64,000 nt of DNA. Source: Anaerococcus vaginalis ATCC 51170. GTDB lineage: Bacteria; Bacillota; Clostridia; Tissierellales; Peptoniphilaceae. Where the stretch lies: assembly GCF_000163295.1 (NCBI RefSeq), contig NZ_GG700527.1, positions 531,980-595,979 of the forward strand. The letters are read 5' to 3'. The translations under genes and the position numbers were made by a program. This document shows positions 26,318 through 33,839 of the stretch, in pieces (the first letter of the stretch is position 1; every line of letters starts with the position of its first letter). The notes beneath the pieces are model-generated. The model did not search any database. It was not told the origin of the DNA and was given only the letters and a program-made list of their open reading frames with translations.

Positions 26318-26338
26318 TCGATAAGCTCTAATTTTTTT
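26305..26338. terminator. Bidirectional terminator holding both convergent stop codons
   Basis: AGAGCTTATC (26305-26314) pairs perfectly with GATAAGCTCT (26320-26329) around the 5-base loop TAATC. T-runs follow on the plus strand (26332-26338) and on the minus strand. The plus stop TAA (26315-26317) and the minus stop TAG (26316-26314) overlap in the loop. Confidence 0.85.
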
Positions 26339-26589
26339 CTATCAAAATTATCCACAATATTTTCTTTGAATTTTTTGTTTAATCTTTTTATTCTATATTC
26401 AATTTTCATAGCCTTATTTTTATCAGAAACTTCTTTATAAAAAACCAACTTGCAAGGTCTTCTTGCTCTTGTATATTTTGCACCAATTCCCTTGTTGTGT
26501 GTTTCCAATCTATTTTGTAAATTATTAGTCCAACCAGTGTAGAGACTTCCATCAGAACATCTTAAAATATAAACAAAAGCATTTTTCAT
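26314..26589 (-). CDS. GIY-YIG domain protein (UPF0213/YhbQ type)
   Basis: A 91-residue single GIY-YIG domain. FVYILRCSDGSLYTGWTNNLQNRLETHN holds the two Tyr-bearing strands (YIL and YTG) and the catalytic Arg near residue 27; the Glu near 63 (KIEYRIK) is the metal ligand. Stand-alone members of this family are small and have been linked to DNA or RNA cleavage in repair, but no clear role is proven. Its start overlaps the recX stop by 4 bases, so it is translated from the same minus-strand mRNA. Its last codons form part of the bidirectional terminator. Confidence 0.88.
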   Translation of the reverse strand: MKNAFVYILRCSDGSLYTGWTNNLQNRLETHNKGIGAKYTRARRPCKLVFYKEVSDKNKAMKIEYRIKRLNKKFKENIVDNFDRKKLELID

Positions 26590-27182
26590 TTGAACAAATC
26601 ACCCAACACATCACTTATAATATCATAAGAAAATCCCCTAGAAGCAAGAAATCTATATACTTTATTTTTATCATTTACACTTTCTTTTTTATTAAGACCT
26701 GCATCATAAGCTTTTTCATACTCTTCATCATAGGAAATTTCATCCAAATAAGTATCAATTAAACTATCATCAATAAATTTGGACTTTAATTTATATCTAA
26801 TTTTACCCTTGGACCAATTATTTATCCTTGATTTATCATTTATATAAGATTTCACATAAGCTTTATCATCAATTAAACTATATTCAGTCAAAAAATCAAT
26901 AACCCTAGAAATCGAATCATTATTGAATTTTTTCTCCTTCAATTTTTTTTTCAAATCGAAAGAAATCTTTGCACCGTAAGATAATTGTTTTAAAGCTTCA
27001 TTTTTACATCTATTAAAGTCATTTTCCCTTAGAATATCCTTATACAAATCAAAATCAATAACCGCTCCAACAGATAAACTTAAATCATTAAAAAAATCAT
27101 AAGAAATATAAAAAAATTCATTTGAAATGGTAATTTTTACCAAATTATATTTATCAGAATATTCAATATTTTCAACAATCAT
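26586..27182 (-). CDS. recX: Recombination regulator RecX
   Basis: A 198-residue helical protein made of the three-helix repeats of RecX, which binds RecA filaments and limits strand exchange. Recognisable parts are LSYGAKISFDLKKKLKEKKF near residue 65, VIDFLTEYSLIDDKAYVKSYINDK near 90, and the C-terminal KVYRFLASRGFSYDIISDVL. The N-terminal 60 residues form the extra beta region common in Firmicutes. The start codon is inside the ATGA overlap with the upstream 34-residue gene, so translation is probably coupled. recA is not in this window. Confidence 0.9.
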   Translation of the reverse strand: MIVENIEYSDKYNLVKITISNEFFYISYDFFNDLSLSVGAVIDFDLYKDILRENDFNRCKNEALKQLSYGAKISFDLKKKLKEKKFNNDSISRVIDFLTEYSLIDDKAYVKSYINDKSRINNWSKGKIRYKLKSKFIDDSLIDTYLDEISYDEEYEKAYDAGLNKKESVNDKNKVYRFLASRGFSYDIISDVLGDLFK

Positions 27183-27283
27183 AATGATTCAACAGCATTC
27201 ATAATAATAGGAATAACCATAGACAAAACAATTACAACAGCAAAAATTTTTAAAATCATTTTGCTATTAGATTTTTTCTTCAT
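27179..27283 (-). CDS. 34-residue single-pass membrane protein upstream of recX
   Basis: A short gene. The product is 34 residues: a basic start (MKKKSNSK), one hydrophobic helix from about residue 9 to 28, and the tail MNAVESL. AGAGGTG lies 7 bases before the ATG, and a promoter lies further upstream. Its TGA overlaps the recX ATG in an ATGA quartet, which argues that it is really translated. It resembles the tiny one-helix proteins (DUF4044-like) scattered in Firmicutes, but I cannot confirm the family. Function unknown; it could also act mainly as a leader peptide coupling recX translation. Confidence 0.65.
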   Translation of the reverse strand: MKKKSNSKMILKIFAVVIVLSMVIPIIMNAVESL

Positions 27284-27316
27284 AAAATCACCTCTAAATA
27301 TATCTTTCTTAAAAGT

Positions 27317-27345
27317 ATTTTACTATAAGAGATATTTTTTGTAAA
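27317..27345 (-). promoter_or_regulatory. Promoter of the small gene-recX-GIY-YIG operon
   Basis: On the minus strand, TTTACA (27345-27340), a 17-base spacer and TAAAAT (27322-27317), about 34 bases upstream of the 34-residue ORF. Confidence 0.6.
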
Positions 27346-27365
27346 ACATAAAAATGAAAATAAAT

Positions 27366-27394
27366 TTGCATTAATTTTTTATTAGTGGTATTAT
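27366..27394 (+). promoter_or_regulatory. Possible upstream promoter of the tRNA-His/tRNA-Leu unit
   Basis: TTGCAT (27366-27371), a 17-base spacer and TATTAT (27389-27394). It is about 90 bases upstream of the stronger promoter that serves the same tRNAs. The stretch between them holds no ORF; an AT-rich dyad is the only structure. Confidence 0.5.
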
Positions 27395-27419
27395 ATATAA
27401 GTCGAAAGAGAAAGGCCCT

Positions 27420-27452
27420 TGTAAAATGTAAAAATATTTTGAATATTTTACA
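27420..27452 (+). repeat. AT-rich dyad upstream of the tRNA promoter
   Basis: TGTAAAAT (27420-27427) and its exact reverse complement ATTTTACA (27445-27452) flank 17 bases, ending 6 bases before the -35 of the tRNA promoter. It could be an operator or a weak hairpin. No T-run follows that would make it a terminator. Confidence 0.4.
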
Positions 27453-27458
27453 CTTTGC

Positions 27459-27487
27459 TTGACAAGTGATTTGATTGGATGTATACT
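27459..27487 (+). promoter_or_regulatory. Main promoter of the tRNA-His/tRNA-Leu unit
   Basis: A perfect TTGACA (27459-27464), a 17-base spacer and TATACT (27482-27487), 22 bases before tRNA-His. Confidence 0.85.
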
Positions 27488-27508
27488 TGTATAGTAAGTT
27501 ATTTATTT

Positions 27509-27586
27509 GGTGGGTATGGTCCAGTTGGTTAAGACACCTGGTTGTGGCCCAGGAGATCGAGAGTTCGAATCTCTCTACTCACCCCA
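27509..27586 (+). tRNA. tRNA-His(GTG)
   Basis: The acceptor arm GTGGGTA (27510-27516) pairs with TACTCAC (27576-27582), with one G-T pair. An extra 5' G at 27509 faces discriminator C at 27583, the histidine-specific G-1:C73 pair. The anticodon is GTG, and CCA is encoded. The T-arm reads GAGAGTTCGAATCTCTC. Confidence 0.97.
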
Positions 27587-27589
27587 TAC

Positions 27590-27675
27590 GCGGGATTGGC
27601 GGAATTGGCAGACGCGCTAGACTTAGGATCTAGTGAGATTTTCTCGTGAAGGTTCAACTCCTTTATCCCGCACCA
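27590..27675 (+). tRNA. tRNA-Leu(TAG)
   Basis: The acceptor arm GCGGGAT (27590-27596) pairs with ATCCCGC (27665-27671), followed by A and CCA. The anticodon stem CTAGA/TCTAG holds the loop CTTAGGA, giving anticodon TAG (UAG), which reads CUN leucine codons. It is a class II tRNA with a long variable arm. It starts 3 bases after tRNA-His. Confidence 0.97.
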
Positions 27676-27684
27676 GAAATTTTT

Positions 27685-27711
27685 AGACGTTAGTAATAAC
27701 GTCTTTTTTTT
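27685..27711 (+). terminator. Terminator of the tRNA-His/tRNA-Leu unit
   Basis: AGACGTTA (27685-27692) pairs perfectly with TAACGTCT (27697-27704) around the tetraloop GTAA, followed by seven T. Confidence 0.9.
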
Positions 27712-27717
27712 ATGCTA

Positions 27718-27755
27718 ATTTTTACAATATTTTTACATTTTTATAATATTTTTAC
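27718..27755 (+). repeat. 19-base tandem repeat upstream of the ABC exporter operon
   Basis: Two adjacent 19-base units (27718-27736 and 27737-27755) of the form ATTTTTAYAATATTTTTAC differ only by C versus T. They cover the expected -35 area of the downstream promoter, so they are a candidate operator. Confidence 0.55.
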
Positions 27756-27766
27756 TCATTCTTATA

Positions 27767-27775
27767 TGCTAAAAT
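27767..27775 (+). promoter_or_regulatory. Extended -10 promoter of the ABC exporter operon
   Basis: TAAAAT (27770-27775) is preceded by TGC (27767-27769). There is no good -35; the tandem repeat occupies that region, which would suit control by a DNA-binding regulator. Confidence 0.45.
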
Positions 27776-27794
27776 AAATAAAAGGAGAAAAATC

Positions 27795-28733
27795 ATGGTT
27801 AATAAAGTTATTGAAGTTAGGTCTTTGGTTAAAAAATATAAAGATTTTATTGCTGTTGATAATTTGGATTTGGATTTATATGAAGGAGAAATTTTGGGGC
27901 TTTTGGGACCTAATGGTTCTGGAAAATCTACTAGCATTTCTTGCATTCTTTCTTTACTAAAAAATGATGGAGGCTCTATTAAAATTTTTGGCGAAGAAAT
28001 GACTGCTGATTCATTTAATATTAAGAAAAAAATTGGTGTAGTTTTTCAAGATGTTGGTGTTTATGATGAGCTTAATGTTTATGAAAATATAGATTATTTT
28101 TGCGGTCTATACATAAAAGATAAAAATAAAAGAAAAATTCTCGTAAAAAAAACTATAGATCTTGTTGGTCTTGGTGATTTTGTTAAATTTAAACCTAAGC
28201 AATTATCTGGTGGACTTCTAAGAAGGTTAAATATTGCTTGTGGAATAGCTCATAAGCCTGACTTAATTATTTTTGATGAACCTACTGTTGCAGTTGATCC
28301 TCAATCTAGAAATAATATTTTGGAAGGGATAAAAAAGTTAAATGAAGATGGAGCAAGCATTATCTACACTTCTCATTATATGGATGAGGTTGAAAGCCTT
28401 TGTGATTACATTGTTATTCTTGATAAGGGAAAAATAATTGCAAAAGGCGATGCTGAAAGCTTAAAGGATACCATAAATTTAAAGGAAAAAATTTCTTTTG
28501 AATCTGATGATTTATCAGATGACTTGATTGAAAAAATAAAAGCTATGGATTCTTTGATTGATTTTTCTATAAAGGGAAGAAATTGTAAATTAAGTTTTTC
28601 TAAAGATTCAAATATTTTAAATCTTGTTGATATATTAAATTCATTTGAAACAAAATATGACCATCTAAGCTCAAGTAGACCTAGTTTAAATGATGTATTT
28701 CTTGAATTGACTGGAAAAGAATTGAGGGATTAG
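27795..28733 (+). CDS. ABC-2 exporter ATP-binding protein
   Basis: A 312-residue ATPase subunit of a drug- or antibiotic-type exporter. Walker A is GPNGSGKST near residue 36, the Q-loop lies in VVFQDVG, the signature is LSGGLLRRLNIA near 136, Walker B is LIIFDEPTVAVDP near 155, and the switch His is in YTSHYMDEVE. After about residue 215 comes the C-terminal extension (KEKISFESDDLSDDLIEKI) usual in the DrrA/NatA group. AAAGGAG precedes the ATG. Two permease genes follow within 2 bases and with an overlap, making a three-gene exporter operon. The cargo is unknown. Confidence 0.93.
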   Translation: MVNKVIEVRSLVKKYKDFIAVDNLDLDLYEGEILGLLGPNGSGKSTSISCILSLLKNDGGSIKIFGEEMTADSFNIKKKIGVVFQDVGVYDELNVYENIDYFCGLYIKDKNKRKILVKKTIDLVGLGDFVKFKPKQLSGGLLRRLNIACGIAHKPDLIIFDEPTVAVDPQSRNNILEGIKKLNEDGASIIYTSHYMDEVESLCDYIVILDKGKIIAKGDAESLKDTINLKEKISFESDDLSDDLIEKIKAMDSLIDFSIKGRNCKLSFSKDSNILNLVDILNSFETKYDHLSSSRPSLNDVFLELTGKELRD

Positions 28734-28734
28734 T

Positions 28735-29820
28735 ATGTTCGTTCACAGTTTTAAAAATACTTTTAAAGTTTTAATTAGGGATAAAAGTCTTATTTTTTGG
28801 TCTTTGATATTTCCTTTAATCTTGGGATTTTTCTTTAATATTGCTCTTGGTAATATAAAAAATTCAATGAAATTTGAGCCTATTAATGTTGTTGTAAAAG
28901 ATGGTTTGAGAGATGATAAATATTTTGATGATTTTTTGAAAACATTAGAAAAAGAAAAAATATTTAAAATTTGTGATAAAAAAAAGATGGATGATGAAAA
29001 AATCACTGCCTACATAAAAGATTATGACAAAGTAGAATTTAAAAAATCAGGTCTATATGAATCGATTGTTGAAAGTATTTTGAATGCTTATCTTAGAAAA
29101 GGGATTATGGCAAAGAAAATTTTTAGAAAAAATCCTAGTTTTAATCCCAAGATATTAACTGAAAGTTCAAACCATATAAAGAATATTTCAAAGAAAAATA
29201 TAAATATTGTTAACACATTTTTCTATGCTCTTATTGGCATGCAGGCATTGTATGGATTTAGTTTTGGACTTTTGGTTATTTATAATTATGAAGCAAACCT
29301 ATCAAGTCTTGCAAAAAGAAATGCAATAGCTCCTATAAAAAAATCAATAAGCCTTTCAGCATCAATTTTGGCAGGATTTATAATAAACTTTTCCATAGTC
29401 TTATTTACAATTTTATTTTTTAATAAAATTTATAAAATAGATTTTTCTAATAAGTTAGGTCTTTTAATATTTCTTATAGGTCTTGCAAGTTTATTTGGAG
29501 TCTTGTTTGGGTGTTTAATCGGCTTATCCAATAAGGCTAGTATAGAAATAAAAAGTGGAATAGGAATAGCTGTAAGCATGCTTTTTTCATACCTGGCTGG
29601 AATGATGAATTCTGATGTGAAAATATTAATCCAAGAAAATTATCCTATAATAAACAAACTTAATCCAGCAAGCTTAATTAATGATGGAATTTATAGTCTT
29701 TATTATTATGATACTTTGGATAGGTATTGGGAGAATATAGGATATTTATTGTTTTTGACTTTGCTATTTGGATTGATTTCTTATTTATTAACAAGGGGTA
29801 GACAATATGATAGTATTTAA
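28735..29820 (+). CDS. ABC-2 exporter permease (first)
   Basis: A 361-residue membrane permease of the ABC-2 type. One helix near the N-terminus (about 19-38) is followed by a large extracytoplasmic loop of about 130 residues and then five helices from about residue 160 to the end. The region GIMAKKIFRKN to LNPASLINDGIYSLYYYDT is typical of the YhgE/YhfI-like exporters. It starts 2 bases after the ATPase gene and overlaps the second permease by 14 bases. The two permeases are homologous in layout and would form a heterodimer around the ATPase. Confidence 0.85.
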   Translation: MFVHSFKNTFKVLIRDKSLIFWSLIFPLILGFFFNIALGNIKNSMKFEPINVVVKDGLRDDKYFDDFLKTLEKEKIFKICDKKKMDDEKITAYIKDYDKVEFKKSGLYESIVESILNAYLRKGIMAKKIFRKNPSFNPKILTESSNHIKNISKKNINIVNTFFYALIGMQALYGFSFGLLVIYNYEANLSSLAKRNAIAPIKKSISLSASILAGFIINFSIVLFTILFFNKIYKIDFSNKLGLLIFLIGLASLFGVLFGCLIGLSNKASIEIKSGIGIAVSMLFSYLAGMMNSDVKILIQENYPIINKLNPASLINDGIYSLYYYDTLDRYWENIGYLLFLTLLFGLISYLLTRGRQYDSI

Positions 29821-30928
29821 AAATTATTTTAAAATAATAAGAGGACATACAAAGGCAATAGCCTTATACACAATAATTTTTATGTCCTTACTTATATTTT
29901 CTAATTCTACTAATACCAATTCCAATGTTTATAAAAAAGAAAAGGCAAAAATTTATATAGAAGACTCATGCCAAAGTGATTTATCAAAATCTTTTATTAC
30001 ATATATGGAAAAAGAAAATAAAATTGTTGATCTTAAAGGAAAAAATATTGATGATAATTTATTTTATGGAATAGTAACAGCCTATATAAAAATTCCAGAA
30101 AATTTTGATAAAGAAAGAAAAGTTGAAATAAAAAAGAGCCAAAGTGCAAAATATTATCAATATGTAAAAGAATCAGTAAACTTATATTTAGATCAAATTT
30201 CGCTTTATGAAAAAGCAGGTTTAAATCTTAATGATGCAATCAAAAATACGAAGAAAGATTTTCAAAAGAAAGTGAAAATTTCTCTAAAAAAAGATAAGGG
30301 TCAAATTATACCTGAAAAAATTTTATTTTTCTTTAACTTTTTATCTTATGTATTTTTAAGTCAGATAATTTTGGTAGTTTCTTTGGTTAGCCTGACTTAT
30401 AAAAATAAAAATATCAGTCAAAGAAATTTGATTTCTCCTTTAAGTAAAACAAAAAGAAATTTGCAAATACTTTTGGGTAATATTTGTTTTGCTATTTTTT
30501 CTTGGATTCTTTATATCATTGCATTTTTTGTTTTAAATGGGAAAGAAGATTTATCCAACAGAATAATATATATGATGATAAATTCATTGATTTTTGCCTT
30601 ATCTACAGTTAGTCTTGCTCTTTTTATTTCGAAATTAATAAGTAATAGCAATATTATGATGGCTGTAATGAATATATTTGCTCTAGGCTCATCATTTTTA
30701 ACAGGGGTTTTTGTACCTCAAGAGATTTTAAGTAAAAACGCCCTTTTATTAGCTAGAGTTTTTCCAAGCTTTTATTATGTAGCAAACAATAATATGATAG
30801 CAAATGATTTTTCAAAAGAAATATTTTTAAATAATATTTATATTCTTGTAGGATTTGGAATAATTTTTGCTTTGATAAGTTTAGTATTAGATAAATTTTC
30901 GTCATTTAATAAAAATCCTATAAAATAA
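29807..30928 (+). CDS. ABC-2 exporter permease (second)
   Basis: A 373-residue membrane protein with the same layout as the preceding permease: an N-terminal helix (about 16-32), a large external loop, and five or six helices after about residue 175, with the ABC-2 feature SFLTGVFVPQEILSKNALLLARVFPSFYYV near 300-330. It overlaps the first permease by 14 bases. No regulator or immunity gene is next to the operon, so the cargo could be a peptide, a drug or a lipid; this cannot be told. The operon ends without a clear terminator. Confidence 0.85.
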   Translation: MIVFKNYFKIIRGHTKAIALYTIIFMSLLIFSNSTNTNSNVYKKEKAKIYIEDSCQSDLSKSFITYMEKENKIVDLKGKNIDDNLFYGIVTAYIKIPENFDKERKVEIKKSQSAKYYQYVKESVNLYLDQISLYEKAGLNLNDAIKNTKKDFQKKVKISLKKDKGQIIPEKILFFFNFLSYVFLSQIILVVSLVSLTYKNKNISQRNLISPLSKTKRNLQILLGNICFAIFSWILYIIAFFVLNGKEDLSNRIIYMMINSLIFALSTVSLALFISKLISNSNIMMAVMNIFALGSSFLTGVFVPQEILSKNALLLARVFPSFYYVANNNMIANDFSKEIFLNNIYILVGFGIIFALISLVLDKFSSFNKNPIK

Positions 30929-30954
30929 TAAAAATATAAAATTTTCCATTTTTG

Positions 30955-30990
30955 ATATAGATAGAATTTTTTGAATATGGGTATCTATAT
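30955..30990. repeat. 9-bp dyad between the exporter operon and pyrH
   Basis: ATATAGATA (30955-30963) and TATCTATAT (30982-30990) are exact inverted repeats 18 bases apart. No T-run follows. It lies about 40 bases upstream of the pyrH promoter and could be an operator or a weak hairpin. Nothing else was seen in the 152-base gap. Confidence 0.3.
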
Positions 30991-31029
30991 TTATAGTAAA
31001 CTATTTAATAAATTTTTATTAGCTATAAC

Positions 31030-31058
31030 TTTATCAATATAAAAAAATAGTATATAAT
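31030..31058 (+). promoter_or_regulatory. Promoter of pyrH
   Basis: TTTATC (31030-31035), a 17-base spacer and TATAAT (31053-31058), 22 bases before the start codon and just upstream of TAGGAGG. Confidence 0.65.
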
Positions 31059-31080
31059 TTTACTAATAGGAGGAAAAGTT

Positions 31081-31803
31081 TTGCGAGATATAAAAAGAGT
31101 AGTTTTAAAATTAAGTGGAGAAGCACTAGCAAAAGATAAGGGATTTGGTTTTGATGATGACACCATTGATCTTATTTGCGAAAATATAAAAAAAGCTAGA
31201 GACAAGGGACTTGAAATTGCCATAGTTGTTGGCGGTGGAAATTTCTGGAGAGGTAGAAGCGGTCAACATATTGAACGTGCAACAAGTGATACGATTGGTA
31301 TGCTTGGAACTGTTATGAATGGTCTTAGAGTTCAAGATACTCTTGAAAAAATGGGACTTGAAACAAGACTAATGACTGCAATAAATATGCAAGAAGTTGC
31401 TGAGCCTTACATAAGAAGAAGGGCTGTAAGACATCTTGAAAAGGGAAGAATTGTAATTTTTGCAGCAGGCACTGGTCTACCATATTTCTCAACTGACACA
31501 ACAGCATCTCTTAGGGCTTTGGAAATTAATGCTGATATGATTTTATTAGGTAAAAAAGGAACTGATGGAATTTATGATAAAGATCCAAACCAATTTGATG
31601 ATGCCGTAAAATATGAAAAATTAACCTATAGTGAAATTTTACAAAAAAGATTAAAGATTATGGATTCTACAGCAACAAGTTTGTGTATGGATAATGATAT
31701 GCCAATCCTTGCTTTCGGAATTGATAATCCAGAAAATTTAGTTAAAATAGTTGAAGGAAAAGAAATTGGTACAATTGTAAAGGAGAATTTTGATGTACGA
31801 TAA
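31081..31803 (+). CDS. pyrH: UMP kinase
   Basis: A 240-residue amino-acid-kinase-fold enzyme that phosphorylates UMP to UDP, feeding RNA, DNA and cell-wall precursors. Conserved parts are [10 protein letters not shown] near residue 8, [10 protein letters not shown] near 48, [21 protein letters not shown] near 110-130, and DGIYDKDP near 160. The TTG start follows a strong AGGAGG at a spacing of 7. It overlaps frr by 11 bases. In most Firmicutes pyrH-frr follow rpsB-tsf; here they have their own promoter and those genes are absent. Confidence 0.96.
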   Translation: MRDIKRVVLKLSGEALAKDKGFGFDDDTIDLICENIKKARDKGLEIAIVVGGGNFWRGRSGQHIERATSDTIGMLGTVMNGLRVQDTLEKMGLETRLMTAINMQEVAEPYIRRRAVRHLEKGRIVIFAAGTGLPYFSTDTTASLRALEINADMILLGKKGTDGIYDKDPNQFDDAVKYEKLTYSEILQKRLKIMDSTATSLCMDNDMPILAFGIDNPENLVKIVEGKEIGTIVKENFDVR

Positions 31804-32350
31804 GATTATTAAAGATACCGAAGCTTCGATGAAGAAAGCTTGTGAATCATTCGAAATTAGAATATCAAAAATTAGAGCAGGCAGGGCTAATGATTCTATA
31901 TTGGATGGAATTACATTTTCATATTATGGAACTCAAACACCAATTAACCAAGCTGCAACCATATCTACACCAGAGCCAAGACTTTTAGTTATTAAACCTT
32001 GGGATAAATCTAATATTAAAGAAATTGAAAAGGCTATTAATAAATCTGATTTAGGAATAAATCCACAAAATGATGGAGAAGTAATTAGACTTCCATTCCC
32101 AGCTTTGACTGAAGAAAGAAGAAAAGAACTTACAAAGCAAGTTTCTGAATATTCTGAAGATAGCAAAATTCAAATTAGAAATATAAGAAGAGATTCAATG
32201 GATATAGCAAAAAAAGCTGAAAAATCTGCAGACTTAACAGAAGATGATTTATTTTCAATAGAAGAAGATATACAAAAAATCACAAAAAAATATATCGATA
32301 AAGTCGAAAAAACTGTTGAAAGCAAAAATAAAGAATTACTTGAAGTTTAA
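31793..32350 (+). CDS. frr: Ribosome recycling factor
   Basis: A 185-residue factor that, with EF-G, splits post-termination ribosomes. The conserved [15 protein letters not shown] lies near residues 27-41, followed by [17 protein letters not shown] near 98, and the long antiparallel helices of domain I (KISK... and RNIRRDSMD). Length is exactly normal. The ATG at 31793 is chosen over a TTG one codon earlier because AAAGGAG lies 7 bases upstream. It overlaps pyrH by 11 bases. uppS and cdsA, usual downstream neighbours, are replaced here by a pilus gene. Confidence 0.97.
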   Translation: MYDKIIKDTEASMKKACESFEIRISKIRAGRANDSILDGITFSYYGTQTPINQAATISTPEPRLLVIKPWDKSNIKEIEKAINKSDLGINPQNDGEVIRLPFPALTEERRKELTKQVSEYSEDSKIQIRNIRRDSMDIAKKAEKSADLTEDDLFSIEEDIQKITKKYIDKVEKTVESKNKELLEV

Positions 32351-33448
32351 TTGAATAAAATAAAATTTGATAAGCTGAAGGCTTTTTTAAACAAGGATAT
32401 AGGAAAAGCTAGGATAAATTCCAATATTTTATCCTTATTTTTAAAGCAATTAAGTTTACTTATTGACTCATCGGTATCCTTATACGATAGTTTAATGATA
32501 ATAATTGACCAAAGACTTGACAAGAAATTGAACAAGGCTTTGGTCAATGTATCATTAGCCCTAAAAAAGGGAGACGAAGCTTATGTGGCTTTTAAAAAAG
32601 AAGAAAAAGCCTTTGGACCTATTGTTACAGCTTTTGTAAAAAGTGGAGATGCAAGCGGAAATCTTTCAAAGATTCTTGATGAGTTATCTACATATATGAC
32701 CGAAGAAAGTAAAAACAAAAATCAAATAAGTGAAGCTTTGATTTATCCTATAATTTTATTAATTGTTACTATAGGAGTTGTTATAACGATTTTAACAAAA
32801 GTTATGCCTACTTTTATAGAAGTTTTTGAAGAAAATGCAAGAAGCTTACCAATAGCTACAAAAATTCTTTTAAATATTTCAGATTTTTTTAATAAAAATG
32901 GCTTGCTTATTTTATTAATAATTTTTATTTTTGTTTTTACAATAATTTTACTAAGACGTAAAGATAAATACAGAAATAAAATTGATGAAAGCTTATTTAA
33001 AATTATATTTTTTAAAAAATTTAGACTTTTAAATATAGAATACCAAATTTCTTCGCTTTTATATATCCTAAAAAAGGGCGATGTAGATATTGTTGAAAGT
33101 ATTGATATAATAAAAAATTCTTTCAAAAATCAATATTTAAAACAAATTCTAACAAATGTAGAGGAAAGCTTAAAATTAGGTAATAATTTATCAAGGTCTT
33201 TGGATAAGGAAAATGTTTTTACAAAATTATTTATAGCAATGATAAAGGTCGGCGAAGACAGCGGAGATATGACAAAATCTCTCAAAAAAGCCTCTAATTA
33301 TTATGCTAATGAATATATTTACAGATTAAAAAGAATATCAAGATTAGCTGAACCTTTTTTGATACTTTTTATGGCTTTAGTAGTTGGATTTGTAGTTTTT
33401 TCTATTGCCATACCAATGTTTGATTCGGTTAATGCCATTAATTTTTAA
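32351..33448 (+). CDS. Type II secretion/type IV pilus platform protein (GspF/PilC family)
   Basis: A 365-residue inner-membrane protein with two T2SSF domains, the platform on which the assembly ATPase acts. The first domain has LSLFLKQLSLLIDSSVSLYDSL near residue 28; the second repeats LLNIEYQISSLLYILKKGDVDIVESIDII near 225. AFVKSGDASGNLSKILDEL near 95 and AMIKVGEDSGDMTKSLKKA near 300 are the two copies of the family signature. Membrane helices lie near 135-160, 180-200 and 345-362. The start is a TTG right after the frr stop, with only a weak Shine-Dalgarno. No GspE/PilB ATPase gene is adjacent. Confidence 0.9.
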   Translation: MNKIKFDKLKAFLNKDIGKARINSNILSLFLKQLSLLIDSSVSLYDSLMIIIDQRLDKKLNKALVNVSLALKKGDEAYVAFKKEEKAFGPIVTAFVKSGDASGNLSKILDELSTYMTEESKNKNQISEALIYPIILLIVTIGVVITILTKVMPTFIEVFEENARSLPIATKILLNISDFFNKNGLLILLIIFIFVFTIILLRRKDKYRNKIDESLFKIIFFKKFRLLNIEYQISSLLYILKKGDVDIVESIDIIKNSFKNQYLKQILTNVEESLKLGNNLSRSLDKENVFTKLFIAMIKVGEDSGDMTKSLKKASNYYANEYIYRLKRISRLAEPFLILFMALVVGFVVFSIAIPMFDSVNAINF

Positions 33449-33458
33449 GGAGAAGTTA

Positions 33459-33839
33459 ATGTTTAAAAAATTTAAAAATAAAAAAATAGGATTTACTCTT
33501 ATTGAATTAATTATTGTAATTGCAATTATAGCCATACTTGCAGCAATAGCTATACCAAAATATCAAAAATCAAAAAAACAAGCGGCAATAACTGCTCACA
33601 ATGCAAATGTGTCAATGTTAAAAACTGCAGCTAGCGTAAAATTAAATGAATTAAATGCAAATGATAGCGAAGTAACTTGGACAAAAGAAAGTGAAGATTC
33701 ACTTCAATATGTAGAAAAATGGCCTGAGATTCCAAAAGGAATTGGACTAGATTCAAAGGAATATAAAGTAACAATTGATCCTGAAAATTCAACAATTACA
33801 ATTGAGCCTAATACAATTGATTTAAAAGAGAAAAAATAG
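33459..33839 (+). CDS. Type IV major-pilin-like protein (PilA/ComGC/GspG type)
   Basis: A 126-residue prepilin. A short basic leader is cut after Gly in KKIGFTLIELIIVIAI, exposing Phe1 and leaving the conserved Glu5, and the hydrophobic alpha-1 helix follows. The remainder is a small globular domain rich in Asn, Thr and Lys. It has no Cys. This is the best-conserved pilin of the cluster, and thus a candidate main subunit. The ATG at 33459 has AAGGAGA upstream; the longer frame from 33405 overlaps gspF and has no site. The prepilin peptidase gene follows directly. Confidence 0.88.
   Translation: MFKKFKNKKIGFTLIELIIVIAIIAILAAIAIPKYQKSKKQAAITAHNANVSMLKTAASVKLNELNANDSEVTWTKESEDSLQYVEKWPEIPKGIGLDSKEYKVTIDPENSTITIEPNTIDLKEKK

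Noticed and set aside
27401-27458. Separate small RNA gene between the two tRNA promoters
   Set aside because: No terminator or strong stem is present; it is more simply a leader of the tRNA transcript.
27718-27755. CRISPR-like repeats
   Set aside because: Only two adjacent 19-base units without spacers, in plain AT-rich DNA and with no cas genes.
30929-31080. Riboswitch upstream of pyrH
   Set aside because: No conserved aptamer core was recognised; only a promoter and an AT-rich dyad are seen.
32743-33126. 127-codon minus-strand ORF inside the GspF-family gene
   Set aside because: It is the complement of strongly supported GspF coding sequence, has no ribosome-binding site and no recognisable domain.
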